Notes under the pieces: model-generated | Database searches by the model: none | What the model was told of the DNA's origin: nothing | The model's input: the letters and a program-made list of their open reading frames with translations, nothing else | Position numbers and translations under genes: made by a program | Shown: positions 1 through 12,884 of the stretch, piece after piece | Position numbering within the stretch: position 1 is the stretch's first letter | How the letters are laid out: each line of letters begins with the position of its first letter | NCBI RefSeq assembly: GCF_000182925.2 | Contig: NC_026503.1 | Span: 4,030,001-4,094,000 of the forward strand | Direction of reading: 5' to 3' | From: Neurospora crassa OR74A | Lineage: Eukaryota; Ascomycota; Sordariomycetes; Sordariales; Sordariaceae | Length of the DNA: 64,000 bases

Positions 1-1688
1 GGCTGGCAAGAAGCGGGATGTAGTCGATAATAGCCAAGCGTACACGCCACTGCTTATCTTCGGCTAGCTGTACAATGGCCGGAAGGAGAGACTGAGAAAG
101 GAGGTCGATGCCGATAACTTGGTTCACAAGCTCCAGTTTGCTGATGATGTGAAGGCGAACCTCTGGGAACTCGTCCTTGAGCATCTGAAGGAACATGGGC
201 AGAAGATGATCAATAGTCCTTGTGCAATAATTAGCATACGCATCAAAGAAACCGTGTCTGACTGCGGGAACGTACTCTTGCTTGCCCAAGATAGGAGCGA
301 GGCCGCTGATTTGTGTGCCAAGGGCAGCTCTGACATGCTGGGAGCTATCCGAGACGAGATCCTCAACACTTCCCATGATGTCATTCAGGAGAACGTTGCG
401 GTCAACCAAAGCACAGAAGCCAGGGATCTGGCCGGCGATGGCAGTCCGCACCTCAGCCTCGTTATCTTTCAGGAGTTTTACGAATGCAGGAACAAGATCT
501 CTGGACACAACCTCATCATCAACCGCCTTCGCAATCTGTATGTGCTGTTAGTCATCCAAGAATTGATATGAGGGGAGGCCAAGTGCTTAGCGCGACCACG
601 AACCTTCTCAAATCTGTCGGCGATCATATAGCGGACCCTCCAACTCTTGTCCTCTATCAAGCTGCGTAGCGATGTGAGGAGCACGGTGTGGCTGGCTTGT
701 TGCTCTTTGGGCACAACCTCCGCAATAGAGATCAAAATCTCGACTGTAAGGAGTCTGACGCTGTCCTGGTCGTCCTGGGCGAGGTGTTGGAACATGGGTA
801 TCATTTCCTCGATAACGATGGGAGCCGGCATCTCCTTCACGAACTTGGCCATGTTGGTGGCGGCCTGACGGCGCACCATGGGGGTCTCATCGTGGACGAG
901 CTGTCCAAACTGCTGGCGCAATTGTTCTTGAATAGGCGGCGAAACTTTCGAGTAGGGGGTTGTATACAGGCCGCATGCGGAAACCTTGGACGTAAACCAG
1001 TCGGCCTTGGAGAGGCGAATCGTAAGAGGGATAAAGTATTCTTCAACTTGCTGCGAAGAGAGTTGAGTGCAGATCTTGTTCAATGATTCGACAGCCTAAA
1101 ACGTTTGTCAGTACACATGCGGGTCGCATGACAAGAAGCCAGGAAATGGTCACGTATCCGTACCTTGTCTCGCACCACGGGCTCCTCGATAGCAGCGAGG
1201 TTCTCAAGGGGGGAAAGAAGGACATGTCCCCATGCGGGGCCCCCCACGTACTCGACAAAGTTACCAAGCTCTTCACTCAGGGCAACGAGGACCTCATCTT
1301 CATCTTCAACCGATTCTGCATTCAGAAGTGTCAGCAGCCGTATCTCAAGAGTCCCAGCGGCTGTGTAGCCAGAGGCCGGCGCAGGTGGGTTTGCTAGGCT
1401 GAAGCTGGGTCGAAGGGTTGGCTAACCATCGAGAAAGGGAATCAGCTCCTCGCGAGTGCGCTCGGGACCCAAAGCAAGGGCGATAGTCGAAAGACGGTGG
1501 ATGGCGTTTAATCGGAGGACGACCTCGTCGTGCTGCCCAAAGTCAATCAGGGTTTACAGTCCATCAACCAGACAAGAAGGGATAGTCAGGGGTTCTGGCC
1601 GTCCGGGTCACCGCCATCATACCTTCAATTCGTCGATTAGCACGGCGATGGGGAAGAGCTCGTCGTTCGCGTTCGTCGCGTCGGCCAT
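1..1688 (-). CDS. tpd3: PP2A scaffold (A) regulatory subunit, 3' end outside window
   Basis: This is the structural A subunit of protein phosphatase 2A, which holds the catalytic C subunit and a B-type regulatory subunit together in cytoplasm and nucleus. The ATG at 1688-1686 begins [20 protein letters not shown]. Exons read from the minus strand are 1688-1623, 1532-1427, 1315-1164, 1095-604 and 535 to the window edge, and all junctions keep frame. Every exon encodes HEAT repeats of the family: [20 protein letters not shown], then [15 protein letters not shown], then [19 protein letters not shown], then [13 protein letters not shown], and [15 protein letters not shown] at the edge. About 450 residues are present of the roughly 590-620 usual for fungal orthologues, so the last repeats lie outside. 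Introns are 69-111 nt. The only continuous long frame (1083-478) reads through the fourth intron and should not be taken as the protein. Family assignment is firm; exact splice sites are inferred. Confidence 0.95.
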
Positions 1689-3044
1689 TGTGGGCGATTT
1701 GTGAAGTGGACGCGGAAGATCGCGGGGGAGTATACAGTCGGCGAGCGAGGCGGATTTGGACAAACTGGTTGACTTGGTACGGATGTTCGCTTGCGGGCGT
1801 GATGCAATAGACGGGGGGGTGTGGACTGGACTGGTAGCCGGTCGGGCGACGCTGTGCGGCGGCGGTACCAGTGACTGTGATTGTGGTAGAGAGAGGAAAG
1901 TGGATGCGTGCGTGTGCGCAACTTGGTAACTGCGTTGCTTGGGCGGGCAGCTAGGTAGGTAGGTAGGTTTGTTGTATTTAGGTTGGTTTTGGTTGCTTGG
2001 TTGAAAAAGAAAAAGCAAGAGTGACGCTTCGTCGGGTCGAAATCGGAATTGGATGCGATCTCTCAGCAGTAAGGTAGTTTCGCACACGGCGCCACGACAC
2101 GGCGGGCAGCAAGCAGGCAAAGAAGGAATGATACTGGACGGTTTTGCTTGATAATAGGTAAGGGTTGCTTGATGGAGGGTTGACGGTGGTTCCTGTTCGG
2201 GGGGAGGACTCACCTACACCTAGAGGTGGAGATCGGAGCGAGCTTGGTGGTCCCCGCAGGGCCGCAACAAGGAGGAGCAGCAACAGCAGCAGCCAGGGCA
2301 GCAGGGCAGCAGGGCAGCACTTAAGGTCGCCTAACCAACGGCGGGACACAGCTGGACCCGGTCTTCGACACAAATTGACCTGACGCGCAAAGCTGGGGTC
2401 CAGTTCATGACGGGGGCCGGGCGGACAAGGGTGAGAACTGAGAAGGAGCACTGGCCACTCGCCATTTCAGCTTGGGACGTAGCCGCCCGTTCCCGTCGTA
2501 GGGGTGGCCCCTCAAGGCGCACCGGGCACCACTTACGTAGGTACCTACTTGCTGCACCACGAGAGTTAGGTAGGTAGGTACCTCTATCAATGAACCACTT
2601 CTTTCGCTTCCAACTCGCGACGTAAGCCGCTCTTTCTGTTCAACTTACATTTCTTCGTGAGGTCAGGTTGTTGGAAAACACTGCAGACTGACATAAAAAG
2701 GAGGTGCTACAGCTCCGGAAGAATGGCAACAGCCATCAAGATGCAAGAAGGGGAGAATGTTTAACACCAACTAACTGCCTTGTTACAGCCTAAGGTGAGT
2801 TGTTACAACATCACGTATTCCAATTCTGACTCACTAAAACATCATCACATGTTAATACTGATACTGGTTTGGGAATGTATGCTGTTCATATTTTGCTGTC
2901 TTATAAAGTCAGGCATTACTGCAACTAAAGCATCGCTAACCTTGCTTCATCAGGGAGCATGCTGTTCCAACGTGCTATTCTCATAACGGGAACCAATTGC
3001 CCACATATTATTCTACTCTTTCTCCAACATTCTTCACCACTCAT
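1689..3044. other. Intergenic: PP2A-A 5' region and myotubularin 3' region
   Basis: No supportable gene. The part nearest 1689 is the 5' leader and promoter of the PP2A-A gene and carries GGT/TAGG repeats at 1952-1968, a GTAGGTACCTAC palindrome at 2537-2548 and another TAGG run at 2566-2583. Frames here are proline- and serine-rich shadows without domains. From about 2,700 to 3,044 the sequence becomes AT-richer and is probably the 3' UTR of the downstream minus-strand neighbour. Confidence 0.6.
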
Positions 3045-5582
3045 CTAACTCATACTCTTCATCTCCTGCTCCGCCAGTTCGTTTTGCGAATTCCGCCCGG
3101 AATCAGAGCCAGATCCTCCAATCGAACTTCGCCCTGTGCTCCCACCGGTGCCGCCGCCAAACATAGCCTTTCCAAGCGACAATCCGGAAATCCTCTCCTG
3201 AAGAGCTGCAAAAGTGCCCGTAGGATCTCCAGCGGCGACATTCCGGTTTGGTGGCGCCGGACTTCTAGTCCCGGGCGTCAGAACCTCGTGGGCCGACTCC
3301 ACGCCTGCATGCACGGACCCTCCGGCCGCGGTAGCTGCCAAGCCCGGCGGCAGCGGGCTCCGGGTGGGGCTTACCGATGTCCGCGATGGGGCGCCGGACG
3401 ATGGTGGGTTGCTGTTCACATCAATCGTACCCGCATCGACAGGCCTTGAAAGCTCTGATGACGACGAAGCTTGCTGATACGCAGCAACACGCTCTGCTGT
3501 TGCGGCCAAGGCATTGAGGTCGCCATTCATCTCATCATCCGTCCGGTTGAAGAGTTGGTGCCACCACCGCACGTCGTCGCAGCGAGGGAATAGTATACGC
3601 TCACGGCCCCTGACGTGGTCGTCAACTGTGGCATCGTACTGCTCGTTCGTGAACTCCGAGCGCCGGCTCAGAAAGTAGGCCCACACGCTTCTTGTACGTT
3701 CTTGTAACCGTGCTTCGTGGCGCTGGCGCTCGTTGTTGAACAAAAAGGTACCGTACTGACAAGAATACACATGGTAGTATAAGCGGCGCAGGAATCGTTC
3801 GTTAAACTCGAAGCGAGTCGGGTGTTGCCTGAGGAGCTGGTAGGTGGCGTCGAGGAACTGGTGGAAGACAGGCGAGATATCCTTGGGTCTTGTTGCCATA
3901 TTTTCGGCAACAGCAGGTTCCACGCCGGTCTCGATAGGCGTCCCATCCGCATCAGTAACGGCTTCCTTCCCGCTGGCCGTTTTTTTGCTCCAAAATCGCT
4001 TCGCGCCGGCTATGGCGTTCTCAAAATGGTCTGCCCGACCATCATTTTCCCCTGGCTTCACGGCGGTCCCTGCAAGTGCATCGCCGTCCACTGTAAACCA
4101 GTCCTCATGACTTAGATGCCCTGACCGAAGGTGAAACATGTGTCCAAAAGACAGCCAATCCTTCTCAACCAGCACAATGAAGCCTTCGAGAGTGCGATAA
4201 TAGGGATCAAGCATCAGCTGAGAAAGGGCACTGAGCTGGCTTGTGCGATCCCATCCATCGGAACAGTGAATGAGAACATTGGAGTGCTGGATACCTACTC
4301 TTTGTGCAATCAAGGCTGATCCGGACAAGATACCGCTTATGTGCTTCAGCCATTTACTCTTGGCCAAGAGTTCTTTGTTCGGTGGGAAAGGTGACACATC
4401 GGCGTCCTTGATGGCGCTGATGACCTTTTCTAGCGACTCTCGCATGACGTGAATGTTGTCTATGTTCAGGTATTCTTTCTTGGCGAATTTGTAGTGCTCC
4501 ATGTTTTCGGTGCCGTATCCTATTGCCTGCATCGCGTAGGAGTTGATCACTGGTCGAGCGTCGACAATCAGGTTTTGTTGCTGGGCTCCATATATCAGTC
4601 TCTTGCCAGTCTTTCCGTCGTAAAGTATAGTGCCACCAACAGTAAGCTCATCCTCCGCCTTCTGAATATCCGACATGGAACCATCCGTGTTCTCGCTCTC
4701 TATCATTAGGTCAGCCGTACTCGGGGGCGGGCTTTCAACTGGCATGTCGAGAGAGGTGCCGCCTGCAAACTCCGTCGAAGCTGAAAAGCACGCGCTGACT
4801 AGAGATTCATCCTGAATATTGCGTTTGAATGATATGCCGGGAAGTGGTTGCGAGCACCGTGAAATGGTACAGTTGTTGACGGGATGGCGGTAGGTGAGAG
4901 TGGGTATTCGCTGCCGCGACCGGTAACTCGCAGCATACTTCAGTGTTGCGTCGGATATTTTGGAGGGCACAATAAGCAAGGCCGGATAGGTCGGGGAGAA
5001 GGAGTAGTCCTTGTTGATCGTAGAGATCCTCCATCCCAGTTCGCGTGACTTTTCGCTTATCCCTTGCCGGCGGAACTCGGCTCTGACATCGTATAGGTCC
5101 CAACCGTTGATTTTACTTTCGGGTGAGTTTGGTGGAGGTCGGTAGCTGAAGGCCAGCAGCTTATCGACGCTTCCTAGCTTGCATGTTCTGGACTTGATGA
5201 ACTCGAATGCCTCCCGGGCTTCCTTGTCGCCTGCGAAGTTGAAGCTAACATATGTAAAATCTCTGAACCGAATACGTATCGAGGAAGGAACGCCACTAGA
5301 AGGGGGCGTGGGCCGTAGGGTGCACTGTGAAATAATGTGGAAGGCAAACCACACTTGCTTCACACTCTTTTTCAGACTCGGATCTGCGGCAGTCAAAGAC
5401 TCGGGGGGAAAGCGGAAGACGAGATGGTAGTCACTGAGCGCAAGGTCGCCGAGCTCCGGCTTTCCGCCTCGCAAGGCATGGATGTTTGCGAAAGTCTGGC
5501 ATTCGGTTCAGTAAAGAAAACGAGACGTAGTTGGAAAGGTAGATGATGGAGAGCATACGTGCTTGAGGTGAGGCGCCGCCAT
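3045..5582 (-). CDS. ymr1: Myotubularin-family phosphoinositide 3-phosphatase (Ymr1-like)
   Basis: Predicted lipid phosphatase that removes the 3-phosphate from PI3P and PI(3,5)P2 on endosomal and vacuolar membranes. The catalytic signature HCSDGWDR (CX5R) is intact, with the cysteine near residue 419. A PH-GRAM-like segment lies at about residues 10-110. The family-typical stretch with NGWDLYDVRAEFRRQG lies at about 137-153. I place the start in a tiny first exon, 5582-5559 (MAAPHLKH), spliced by a 62-nt intron (donor GTATGC, acceptor CAG) to exon 2 at 5495-3045. That gives 824 residues. The long frame itself lacks an upstream ATG and opens with TTG, which supports the extra exon. The C-terminal ~130 residues are low-complexity, rich in Gly, Ser and Pro, with no FYVE or coiled-coil domain. 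It is longer than yeast Ymr1 (about 690 residues), mainly because of that tail and an insertion near residues 235-285. Confidence 0.92.
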
Positions 5583-6643
5583 CGTGATGTTGGGAGGTAA
5601 TACTAACTACCCCGGCACTATGAGGCGCTGTGCAGCCGAGGTAGGAGACCGGACGTCCGAGACCCAATGTGTCCGGACAGGAGCGCAAGACGTGTTGACA
5701 GATGCGGTTGCGGCGAGAGGAACGGGGAGAATAGAATCTGCTTCGCTTAAGATGTATCGTAGTTGTACAATAGTGCCAGACTGCAGGACTGGGAAACAGA
5801 AAAATGTACCAATTAGGAACATGTGTCCTGATATAAACGAAAAGGAGGAACTTCGCCGCGCAGTCACTGGTGCCGGTCAACGATAAGTGATTCACGCGGA
5901 ACTTGTTGGGATTTCAAGAGATTGTCCCCGAGGTCCACGTGGAATCGATTTGGAGGACAGGTATTTAAAGGCGACAGGGACTGGTAACTTTGTAAGCTAC
6001 AGAACCTCTGCTGCTAATCCTCCTGCCGTCCGAATCCAAGGGTATGCGAATAGTGACTGCGATTTGCGAACAAGCAGAAAGTCAGCATCTGGAGTGCAAC
6101 GCGCTCTGGAACCGGGGAAGCGACGATTGACGTCGATGGACACCCCACTATCAGCGCCACCCCGAACCCGACTGAGGACGGAACGTTCATGGTGCCTGCC
6201 GGTGTCAGAAATTGCCCGAGCCAGCAACGACTGACAATCAAAGGAAGTGAAGTGCACGAGGTGGTCTGGGCGCAAGGCTGGGCCTGGACGGGGACGGGAA
6301 GCGCAAGGAAGCACCTCAACCCCACATGTGAGATCTGTACGTATCTCCTTTTTTGGGTTGCGCTTGGCGGCTCCTACCTAGCGTTGGGCGCGCAGACTGG
6401 GTGCGGATTGCCAGCCGCTTGCCAGCCGGGATGAGCCGTGGCGGCTGTTAACCCTACTCAGCCAGCCACTCAGAAGCGGCAGAGGGCAGCCCACCAAGGA
6501 ATTCGCAAAAAAAGTAGCTGTGCCGGTCGAATTTCCCCCCATCTTTTTGAAAAGTCCGGTGAACACCGCGAGAAGGTATCCCACTCCATCCTCCTCAGCA
6601 GCACAATTGAAGCCCTCAGGACCTTCATAGCCAAATCGCAAAA
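5583..6643. promoter_or_regulatory. Shared divergent promoter region, myotubularin / rps3
   Basis: This 1.06 kb stretch separates two genes transcribed away from each other and holds no gene I can support. An ACCCTAC element at 6451-6457, about 190 bp before the S3 start, resembles the HomolE-type element of ribosomal protein promoters in S. pombe. An AGTGACTG at about 6051 resembles the companion HomolD element in inverse. Both matches are short and could be chance. A TACCTAG motif at about 6376 belongs to a motif seen upstream of other genes here. Confidence 0.35.
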
Positions 6644-7691
6644 ATGGCTGTTCCCGGCACCCAGATGTAAGCAACCAGAGCAAACCAAGAGCATGGAAGC
6701 CTCCTACATGTCTACTACACGTCTTCACGACTGTCTACACGTCGGTGCGATCTGCTGCTGCTGTGGGGGTGCAAATGCAAAACGAAGGCGTTCAGTCACG
6801 AAGCCGGGAGATATGCTGCCCGCTGGTTGCAGCAGATTCAGCCGACGGGGTGGGATTTAGAAAGTGGTGGCTTGGAAAACAACAAAAGCGGCGTTGATGC
6901 TGACTGCTTCTCTTTCTGTCTACAGTTCCAAGCGCAGAAAGTTCGTCGCTGATGGCGTTTTCTACGCCGAGCTGAACGAGTTCTTCCAGCGCGAGCTCGC
7001 TGAGGAGGGCTACTCCGGTGTCGAGGTCCGCGTTACCCCGACCGTCACCGACATCATCATCCGCGCCACCCACACCCAGGAGGTTCTCGGCGAGCAGGGC
7101 CGCCGCATCCGTGAGCTCACCTCGCTCATCCAGAAGCGCTTCAAGTTCCCCGAGAACTCTGTCTCCCTCTACGCCGCCAAGGTCCAGAACCGCGGTCTCT
7201 CCGCCGTCGCTCAGTGCGAGTCCCTCCGCTACAAGCTTCTCAACGGTCTTGCCGTCCGTCGTGCCTGCTATGGTGTCCTCCGCTTCATCATGGAGTCCGG
7301 TGCCAAGGGTTGCGAGGTCGTCGTTTCCGGCAAGCTCCGCGCTGCTCGCGCCAAGTCCATGAAGTTCACCGATGGCTTCATGATCCACTCCGGTCAGCCC
7401 GCTAAGGACTTCATCGACTCTGCCACTCGCCACGTTCTCCTTCGCCAGGGTGTCCTCGGTATCAAGGTCAAGATCATGCGCGGCTCTGACCCCGAGGGCA
7501 AGTCCGGCCCCCAGAAGTCTCTCCCTGACGCCGTCACCATCATCGAGCCCAAGGAGGAGCAGCCCGTTACCCAGCCCATCAGCCAGGACTACGGCGCTAA
7601 GGCCGCTCAGGTCCAGGCTGCCGCTGAGGCTGCCCGCCAGGAGGAGCAGGCCGGTGAGGAGGAGGCCGCTGCCCCCGCCGCTGAGGAGTAG
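6644..7691 (+). CDS. rps3: 40S ribosomal protein S3 (uS3)
   Basis: Small-subunit ribosomal protein at the mRNA entry channel. Exon 1 is 6644-6666 (MAVPGTQ plus two bases of the next codon). A 259-nt intron runs 6667-6925 (donor GTAAGC, branch-like GCTGAC, acceptor CTACAG). Exon 2 is 6926-7691. The spliced protein is 262 residues, the normal eukaryotic length. The N-terminus [20 protein letters not shown] is essentially invariant in the family. A type-2 KH domain spans about residues 20-95 with its GxxG loop as GEQG at 63-66, followed by the S3 C-terminal domain to about 195 and an Ala/Glu-rich tail. Third positions are strongly biased to C, the mark of a highly expressed fungal gene and unlike its neighbours. 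A frame that starts inside the intron at 6864 should not be used. Confidence 0.98.
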
Positions 7692-9571
7692 GATAACCTC
7701 AAGGTCGGGTCAAATGAGGTTTTGCCTTCGATCGAGGTGCCTGTGTCTTTCGACGAGCCTGAGGTCGCTCCTGTGGCGGAGTTCAATTTCGGCGCGGACG
7801 ATACTTCCATTGTCTGGTAAAGGCCGCTGGGTTTGGGCGGGGTCTTTTTTCAATGTGCTTGCAAGTCCAAACAAACACTGGGTTGCGGAAATGGATGGGT
7901 TCAATTTGGCGTCAACTATGGTCATAGCACATTTGCATTAAGACTTGCGAAAAGGGGAAATGGCGGACGGATTGTTGCTTGGGATTATAATTGTTTTTTG
8001 TAACCCCACGATCAATGCAGCAACGTCGGGAAATTCCTGACTTTCGCCAGGGAAATAAGATACCTGAACAAGCCCTCCTTCCTTGCCTTGTTTTGCGATT
8101 GCCAATTGTGCCATATCCTTTTGTGTGATGAAGGAGACTATTAATGGAATATAGGCACCAATCTAAGTGAGGCATGTGAAGAAATTCGTCCGTAGGTTTG
8201 TTGATATGATATCATGGCCTAAATCGGGACATGGAATGTAAGCAGGTAAACATCAGCCACTCTCAGCTCAAGTGTCCCGCAAATATCCAACCGTTCAAGA
8301 TTTCCCGTCTTTGCATAGTAGCTTCACACCGAACATTTGACGAACACTGGAGGACTGATGAATGTTAACATACACTAAATGAGCTCTGTCTTCACTTGCT
8401 CCGACGTTGTTTTGAAATACACGGTTACACCGACTTTGGATATTCAAGCTGACAGACTCCTGCTCAATCGTTCAAGACTTAACAAATAGATACTTCGAGA
8501 CAAGTAATCTGGATCTTGTTCTGGCACCAGTCCCTTGTTTAAAAAGGGAGGAAAAGGATATGGACGTTTGAGGGGAATAATACACAACTTGGAGGTATAA
8601 CAGTAATGGAATATAGTGTCTAGGGGCAGTTAGGACTCGGAAAAGTTGGGAATATGGGATCCTATGAAGGGGTAACACATCATTAAGGCACCCGCTCGTA
8701 CTTGGAACCAATAAGAAACAAGGTAGAGATACTTCACACGTTGTACCTAACTCACGGAGAAGAAGAAGAGAGTCAGGACACGCATAACACTTTTCTTGTT
8801 GTATTGGTTTCAATCATCCATCTGTCTTGGTCCCCATATATAAATGAATCCCTTGTGAATTCCCTCCCTCCTTCTCCTCCTCCTCACTTCGATCTGTTGT
8901 CTATATCTCCGGTCTTTGCTCTGCTTGGTCTGAAAGGTGCTGTGTTGTGTGTATAGATCGACAATCAATTCGCTCCATTCGTTACAGATTTTGGGGGTGC
9001 CTCGGGTTCTTCTTCACTTATACGCCCCTCTTTATACATCTTCGTTTACCCTGAAGACTTTCATGGTATACACTCAGATAAATCCTCAACTATCCCTTCA
9101 GAAGAGGGAACTCTCCTTGATGCAGACCTCGAGACTGCGGTCTCGGATTAGGCAAGTTCGGTCAAACTTGGTGGTGGGGCCCATACACCGATTCCCACCG
9201 TTATTTTTCTGTTTCTCGCGCTCGACATCGTGGTAGAGTGGAACGTGAACTTCCCGTCCGTTGCACTAAAGGCTAGGCGTGCATCTGGGAAAGTAGATAG
9301 CGTAGGTAGAATGGTTTGGTACATAACGATCTGGACTGCGCCTTGAGCCCATGCCTTGCTTGCCCGCCTCTCCCTTTGTAGACCGGCGAACGTTTAACAG
9401 AAAAATGCTACAACCGACATGCCCCCCTTGAGGCCCCCAAATAGCCTAGTCGGTCTATTGTACGTGATGAAGAAGAATATGCGAAGTAAAACAGGAGAGA
9501 GAAGAAAACAAGGAAAAAGGAAAGGGTTAAAAAAGACCTTTTCTCGGCTTTGTGTTATCGGGGTATCGTAT
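7692..9571. other. Intergenic, convergent 3' regions of rps3 and the NIPA gene
   Basis: 1.9 kb between two converging genes. I see no gene, tRNA or recognisable structured RNA. Composition is mixed and short frames show no domains. It should contain both 3' UTRs. A pyrimidine-rich stretch lies at 8,860-8,890 and a purine-rich one at 9,490-9,530. Confidence 0.6.
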
Positions 9572-11324
9572 TCATCTCTCTCCAGACTTTTTCCTGTTTT
9601 GCATCTCTATTGAATCGCCGACCGCGTGTTTTTTCCCGTTAGGGGCGAGACGACCCCCTTGTGTTGTTGATGTCGTCGTTGTGTTTCCATTGACTGGGCC
9701 TCCGTTGCTGTGTCTGAAGCTGCCGATCATGGGCGAGCGGGGGTCGTCATCCTCCTCCTCTGAATCCTCGGCAAGATCGGCCAGCCCCAGCGCCTCTTCT
9801 TCGTCGTAAGCCCTCATAAGACTGTCGCGGTCGCGGTTGCTGCCTGTGCTCATACGTCCCAGTGAGCGCCGTCTCTCCATACTCATGCGGGTTTGCAGAC
9901 CTGAGATCATGTCGGTACCAGTGGCATCGCCGCGACTCCGTCGTGCAAGGTGCTTAGTGCCATCCGGATCGCCGCGGCTTAGATTGAGCAGGTAGACTCC
10001 GGTAAAAGTGACCAGGAAACCACAAAGAAGCGAGAGGGTGGCGACAGGCTCAGTAGTGTTGAAGCCCTTGAAGAGGATGAACGAGGCGCAAAGGGTAGCG
10101 GTGGTGAATGTGACGTAGTACAAAGGGTTGACGCTACAGATGTATGTTAGCTGAATCCCCAGTGGTTTACCAGATCTTGGACCTTCAACACCTACATATT
10201 GGTAGGGAATTGGCTGAGTGCTTTGTTGAAGTAGTTCATCTGCGTCAGAATGCAGACGGCGGTGATGATCATAAAGACATAGGTCGACGGATGGGTGAAT
10301 TGGTTGTTGCCCGCGAAGGTCAACTTGAGCGCAATGCCAAAGGCCTTGACAGCCATGACCGATATCGAACCCACGGTGGAGCAAATACTAAGATAGACGA
10401 GGGGGTTTTTCTTGCCGTAGACCGGAGCGACCCTGTAGATCATGAACCCGGCAAAGCCACATACCAGAGCCGAGTAAAGGAGAAACCCTGGTAAATTCAG
10501 TTAGCCTAGGCACTGTGAAGCGAATCCGAGATCAGGAGCCAAGACATACCCGGCTGGATCGCATAGTTGAGAATTTGGTCGATCGTCTGGATATCCTCGT
10601 CAGGGGGAGCATGGAGGACGATGATGACTGCGCCGATGAGACAGATGGCGCTTCCCAACTTGCCCAAGGTTCCAAGCTCTTCGTTGAGGAAGTACGATCC
10701 CAGTACAGCTCCTATTAGCACCGCCAGCGCACCTAGTGGAGTGACCAGAATGGCTGGAGCAAATGCGTATGCCGCAAAGTTGCAAATCTCGCCAGCAACC
10801 ACTATAGGGGGGGAAAAAATGTTAGCCCTTTTGGTGTCTCTAGAAAAACCGTAATTTTTGGTTGTGGGTATTCCATACTGCATCCAATTCCCGCCCACCA
10901 CATGGGATTCTTGAGGTATACGTAGCCATCTCCTTCGAAGCCGTGTCTCTCTTCTGCTTGATTCAATCCCTACAAGAAGCTGGTGTTAGCACCGGCATGT
11001 TCTCTCGCTATGTATCTGGTAATCGCAGCCGGGGCAAGGTTAAGTGTGGCCGGAGCAGACGAGATGCTGGTACGGTACCTTCTTTGTGATCACGAAACTC
11101 GTGCCTGCGTGGTGGAGTATGTTAGAGGCCATTGTCCCTGAACGTTATCTGGGGAATATGCAAGCATACCAATTGCTAAACTCGACGTCATGGCTAGCGC
11201 CAGACCGATATACCTGTCCACAAATCCATCAGTATGAATGATCTCTTCTCGACCGGAACCCAGGTCCTGGCTGTAATGGGGAGGCTGTTGCTCTGGCCTA
11301 CTTTTCTTCCAACATCCACGACAT
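9572..11324 (-). CDS. NIPA-family magnesium transporter (DUF803)
   Basis: Multi-pass membrane protein of the NIPA family, proposed Mg2+ transporters, of the EamA/drug-metabolite transporter fold. Seven exons fit without breaking frame: 11324-11302, 11213-11170, 11104-11079, 10969-10879, 10801-10550, 10487-10196 and 10133-9572, giving 429 residues. The first exon encodes MSWMLEE and part of a Lys codon. Its 88-nt intron has branch CTGAT and acceptor ACAG, and joins to YIGLALAMTSSLAIG, which is where the family's first helix starts. Conserved segments follow: TSFVITKKG, HGFEGDGYVYLKNPMWWAG, FAPAILVTPLGALAVLIGAV, TLGKLGSAICLIGAVIIVLH, KALSQFPTN and NPLYYVTFTTATLCASFILF. I count about nine hydrophobic segments. 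The soluble C-terminal ~140 residues are Ser/Arg-rich with an acidic patch. Exons 2-4 are very short (44, 26 and 91 nt). The function is by family; substrate is not shown here. Confidence 0.92.
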
Positions 11325-12841
11325 CTTGAATCAAACGAGTGTAACGACAGCTGAAAATTGCGCTGCACAGTAGTTCGTAAGCTAGCCGTGGTGGCTGTTG
11401 GTCTCTCCCAAGTTCGAATAGAGAGCAAAATCGGGACTCGCGCCGGGCGAGGTTTACGAAGAGAAAGGAATTCCGAGGCTTAGTTGGTCGTCGTGAGGTT
11501 CGGATGCATCCGCTACGCGCCGGGAAGCGAACGGCAGACAATGGTAACGGATGGGGGCAATCGGTACGTGTAAAGAGCGACGACGGCGAGAGTTGTCAAG
11601 CTGTGTGTGTCTGTTTTGCAGGCCCTCCCTAAGGTCAGGTCAGGGTGATTTCGCTCGTTCGAAATCGGTTGTGTAAGGCAAGGTGTCGTCGTGCGTCTTG
11701 GAGTTTTGGACGTTGGTGGTGGCGGCGGTGGTGGTGCCTCCTCAGTGGTGCCCTGAGGCAAGGTTGCTGTTGGGGAATCTCCGGTTCTTCGAACGGTGTT
11801 TTAGCGCGCAGGGTACGTGGGCGGCCCAGGTATAAAGGCAAGTGAAGGTCGTAGCGTTTGATGAATTGTGCTAGGAAAATCCGTAGCACTGTCCAGTGTC
11901 ACGGCAGCGGGCCAGGTGGTTTCAATTCGAGGGGCACCTGTTTCTGTTGCTGTGTGTTCCTGGGGGTTGTGGTCGCTGTCGATGGGTGCGTCGGCGCTGT
12001 GGTGAGGCCAAGTGCAGTGTCTGGGTGCAGTGTCGAGCCAGTGGTGGAGGGAGAAACCATGGAGCCAAAACGTTTCAAGAATCACAAGAGGCGTGGATTC
12101 GGCACCCCTGTCGGAGATGTGGTCGAACCCCTGGATATAAGTATGGCAACCTGGTCACTCTCAAGACTGGGAGGGCGCCCGTACCTGTTAGTCAGCCAGT
12201 CAAGAACCCATCCCAAAGCGCCCGAGCTGGGCCAGGACCACTTGCTTCCTTGCATATCTACAAGTATGTACGTACGTGCTTAAGATGTGAAATGTCTGGG
12301 TGTCCAGGGCATGCTGCTGTCCGAGCACGCTACTTGAAAACAAGTTAATGTTTGCCGACGAACGCGTGTGTACAGTCACCTTGTAAAAAGTATTGGCGAT
12401 GGCTGTATCAGACGAACACGCTGGTCAGCCTCGGCCATCACAGTCACTTGGGATTTCCCATGCGCAGCGCGACCTGCAGTTCGAATGTAGAAGGATATTT
12501 TCGTAGCCTCGTCCGTGCTGCCCGTCCGGCGCCTTCCTTTATTTGTCCTCCAGCAGGTGGACCCTATTCTGGTACTCGACTCAAGGGATGGAACGAAGTT
12601 GAACTGCGTTGGTGTTAAGCTCGGGAGCATTCCTTCCCTTGTTCCTCGACATCAGGGTGGATTCGCTGCGAGTGTGTCTGACCTTCCATTGACCTTTCCA
12701 AATTTGGTTGTTGTAGGCCCGAAAGGGTCATTGCCCCGCACTTTTATTTTAGTCTTGGTGACTTCATTCCCTGTGCCTGGCATACCTCGAGGTATAGTTG
12801 GAGAGTCTAAACATGCTGGTATGTGTGTATGAGATAGGGGC

Positions 12842-12884
<43 letters not shown>

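Noticed and set aside
6667-6925. Possible box C/D snoRNA in the long rps3 intron
   Set aside because: A GTTGATGCTGA stretch resembles a C box, but it sits at the branch site near the acceptor and there is no D box after it.
6864-6925. Start of rps3 at 6864 (reading through the intron)
   Set aside because: The first 20 residues are not family-like, whereas splicing from 6644-6666 restores the invariant S3 N-terminus.
11858-12283. 141-codon plus-strand frame
   Set aside because: Cys/Val-rich start, no domain, no codon bias, overlapped by equally long frames in other phases.
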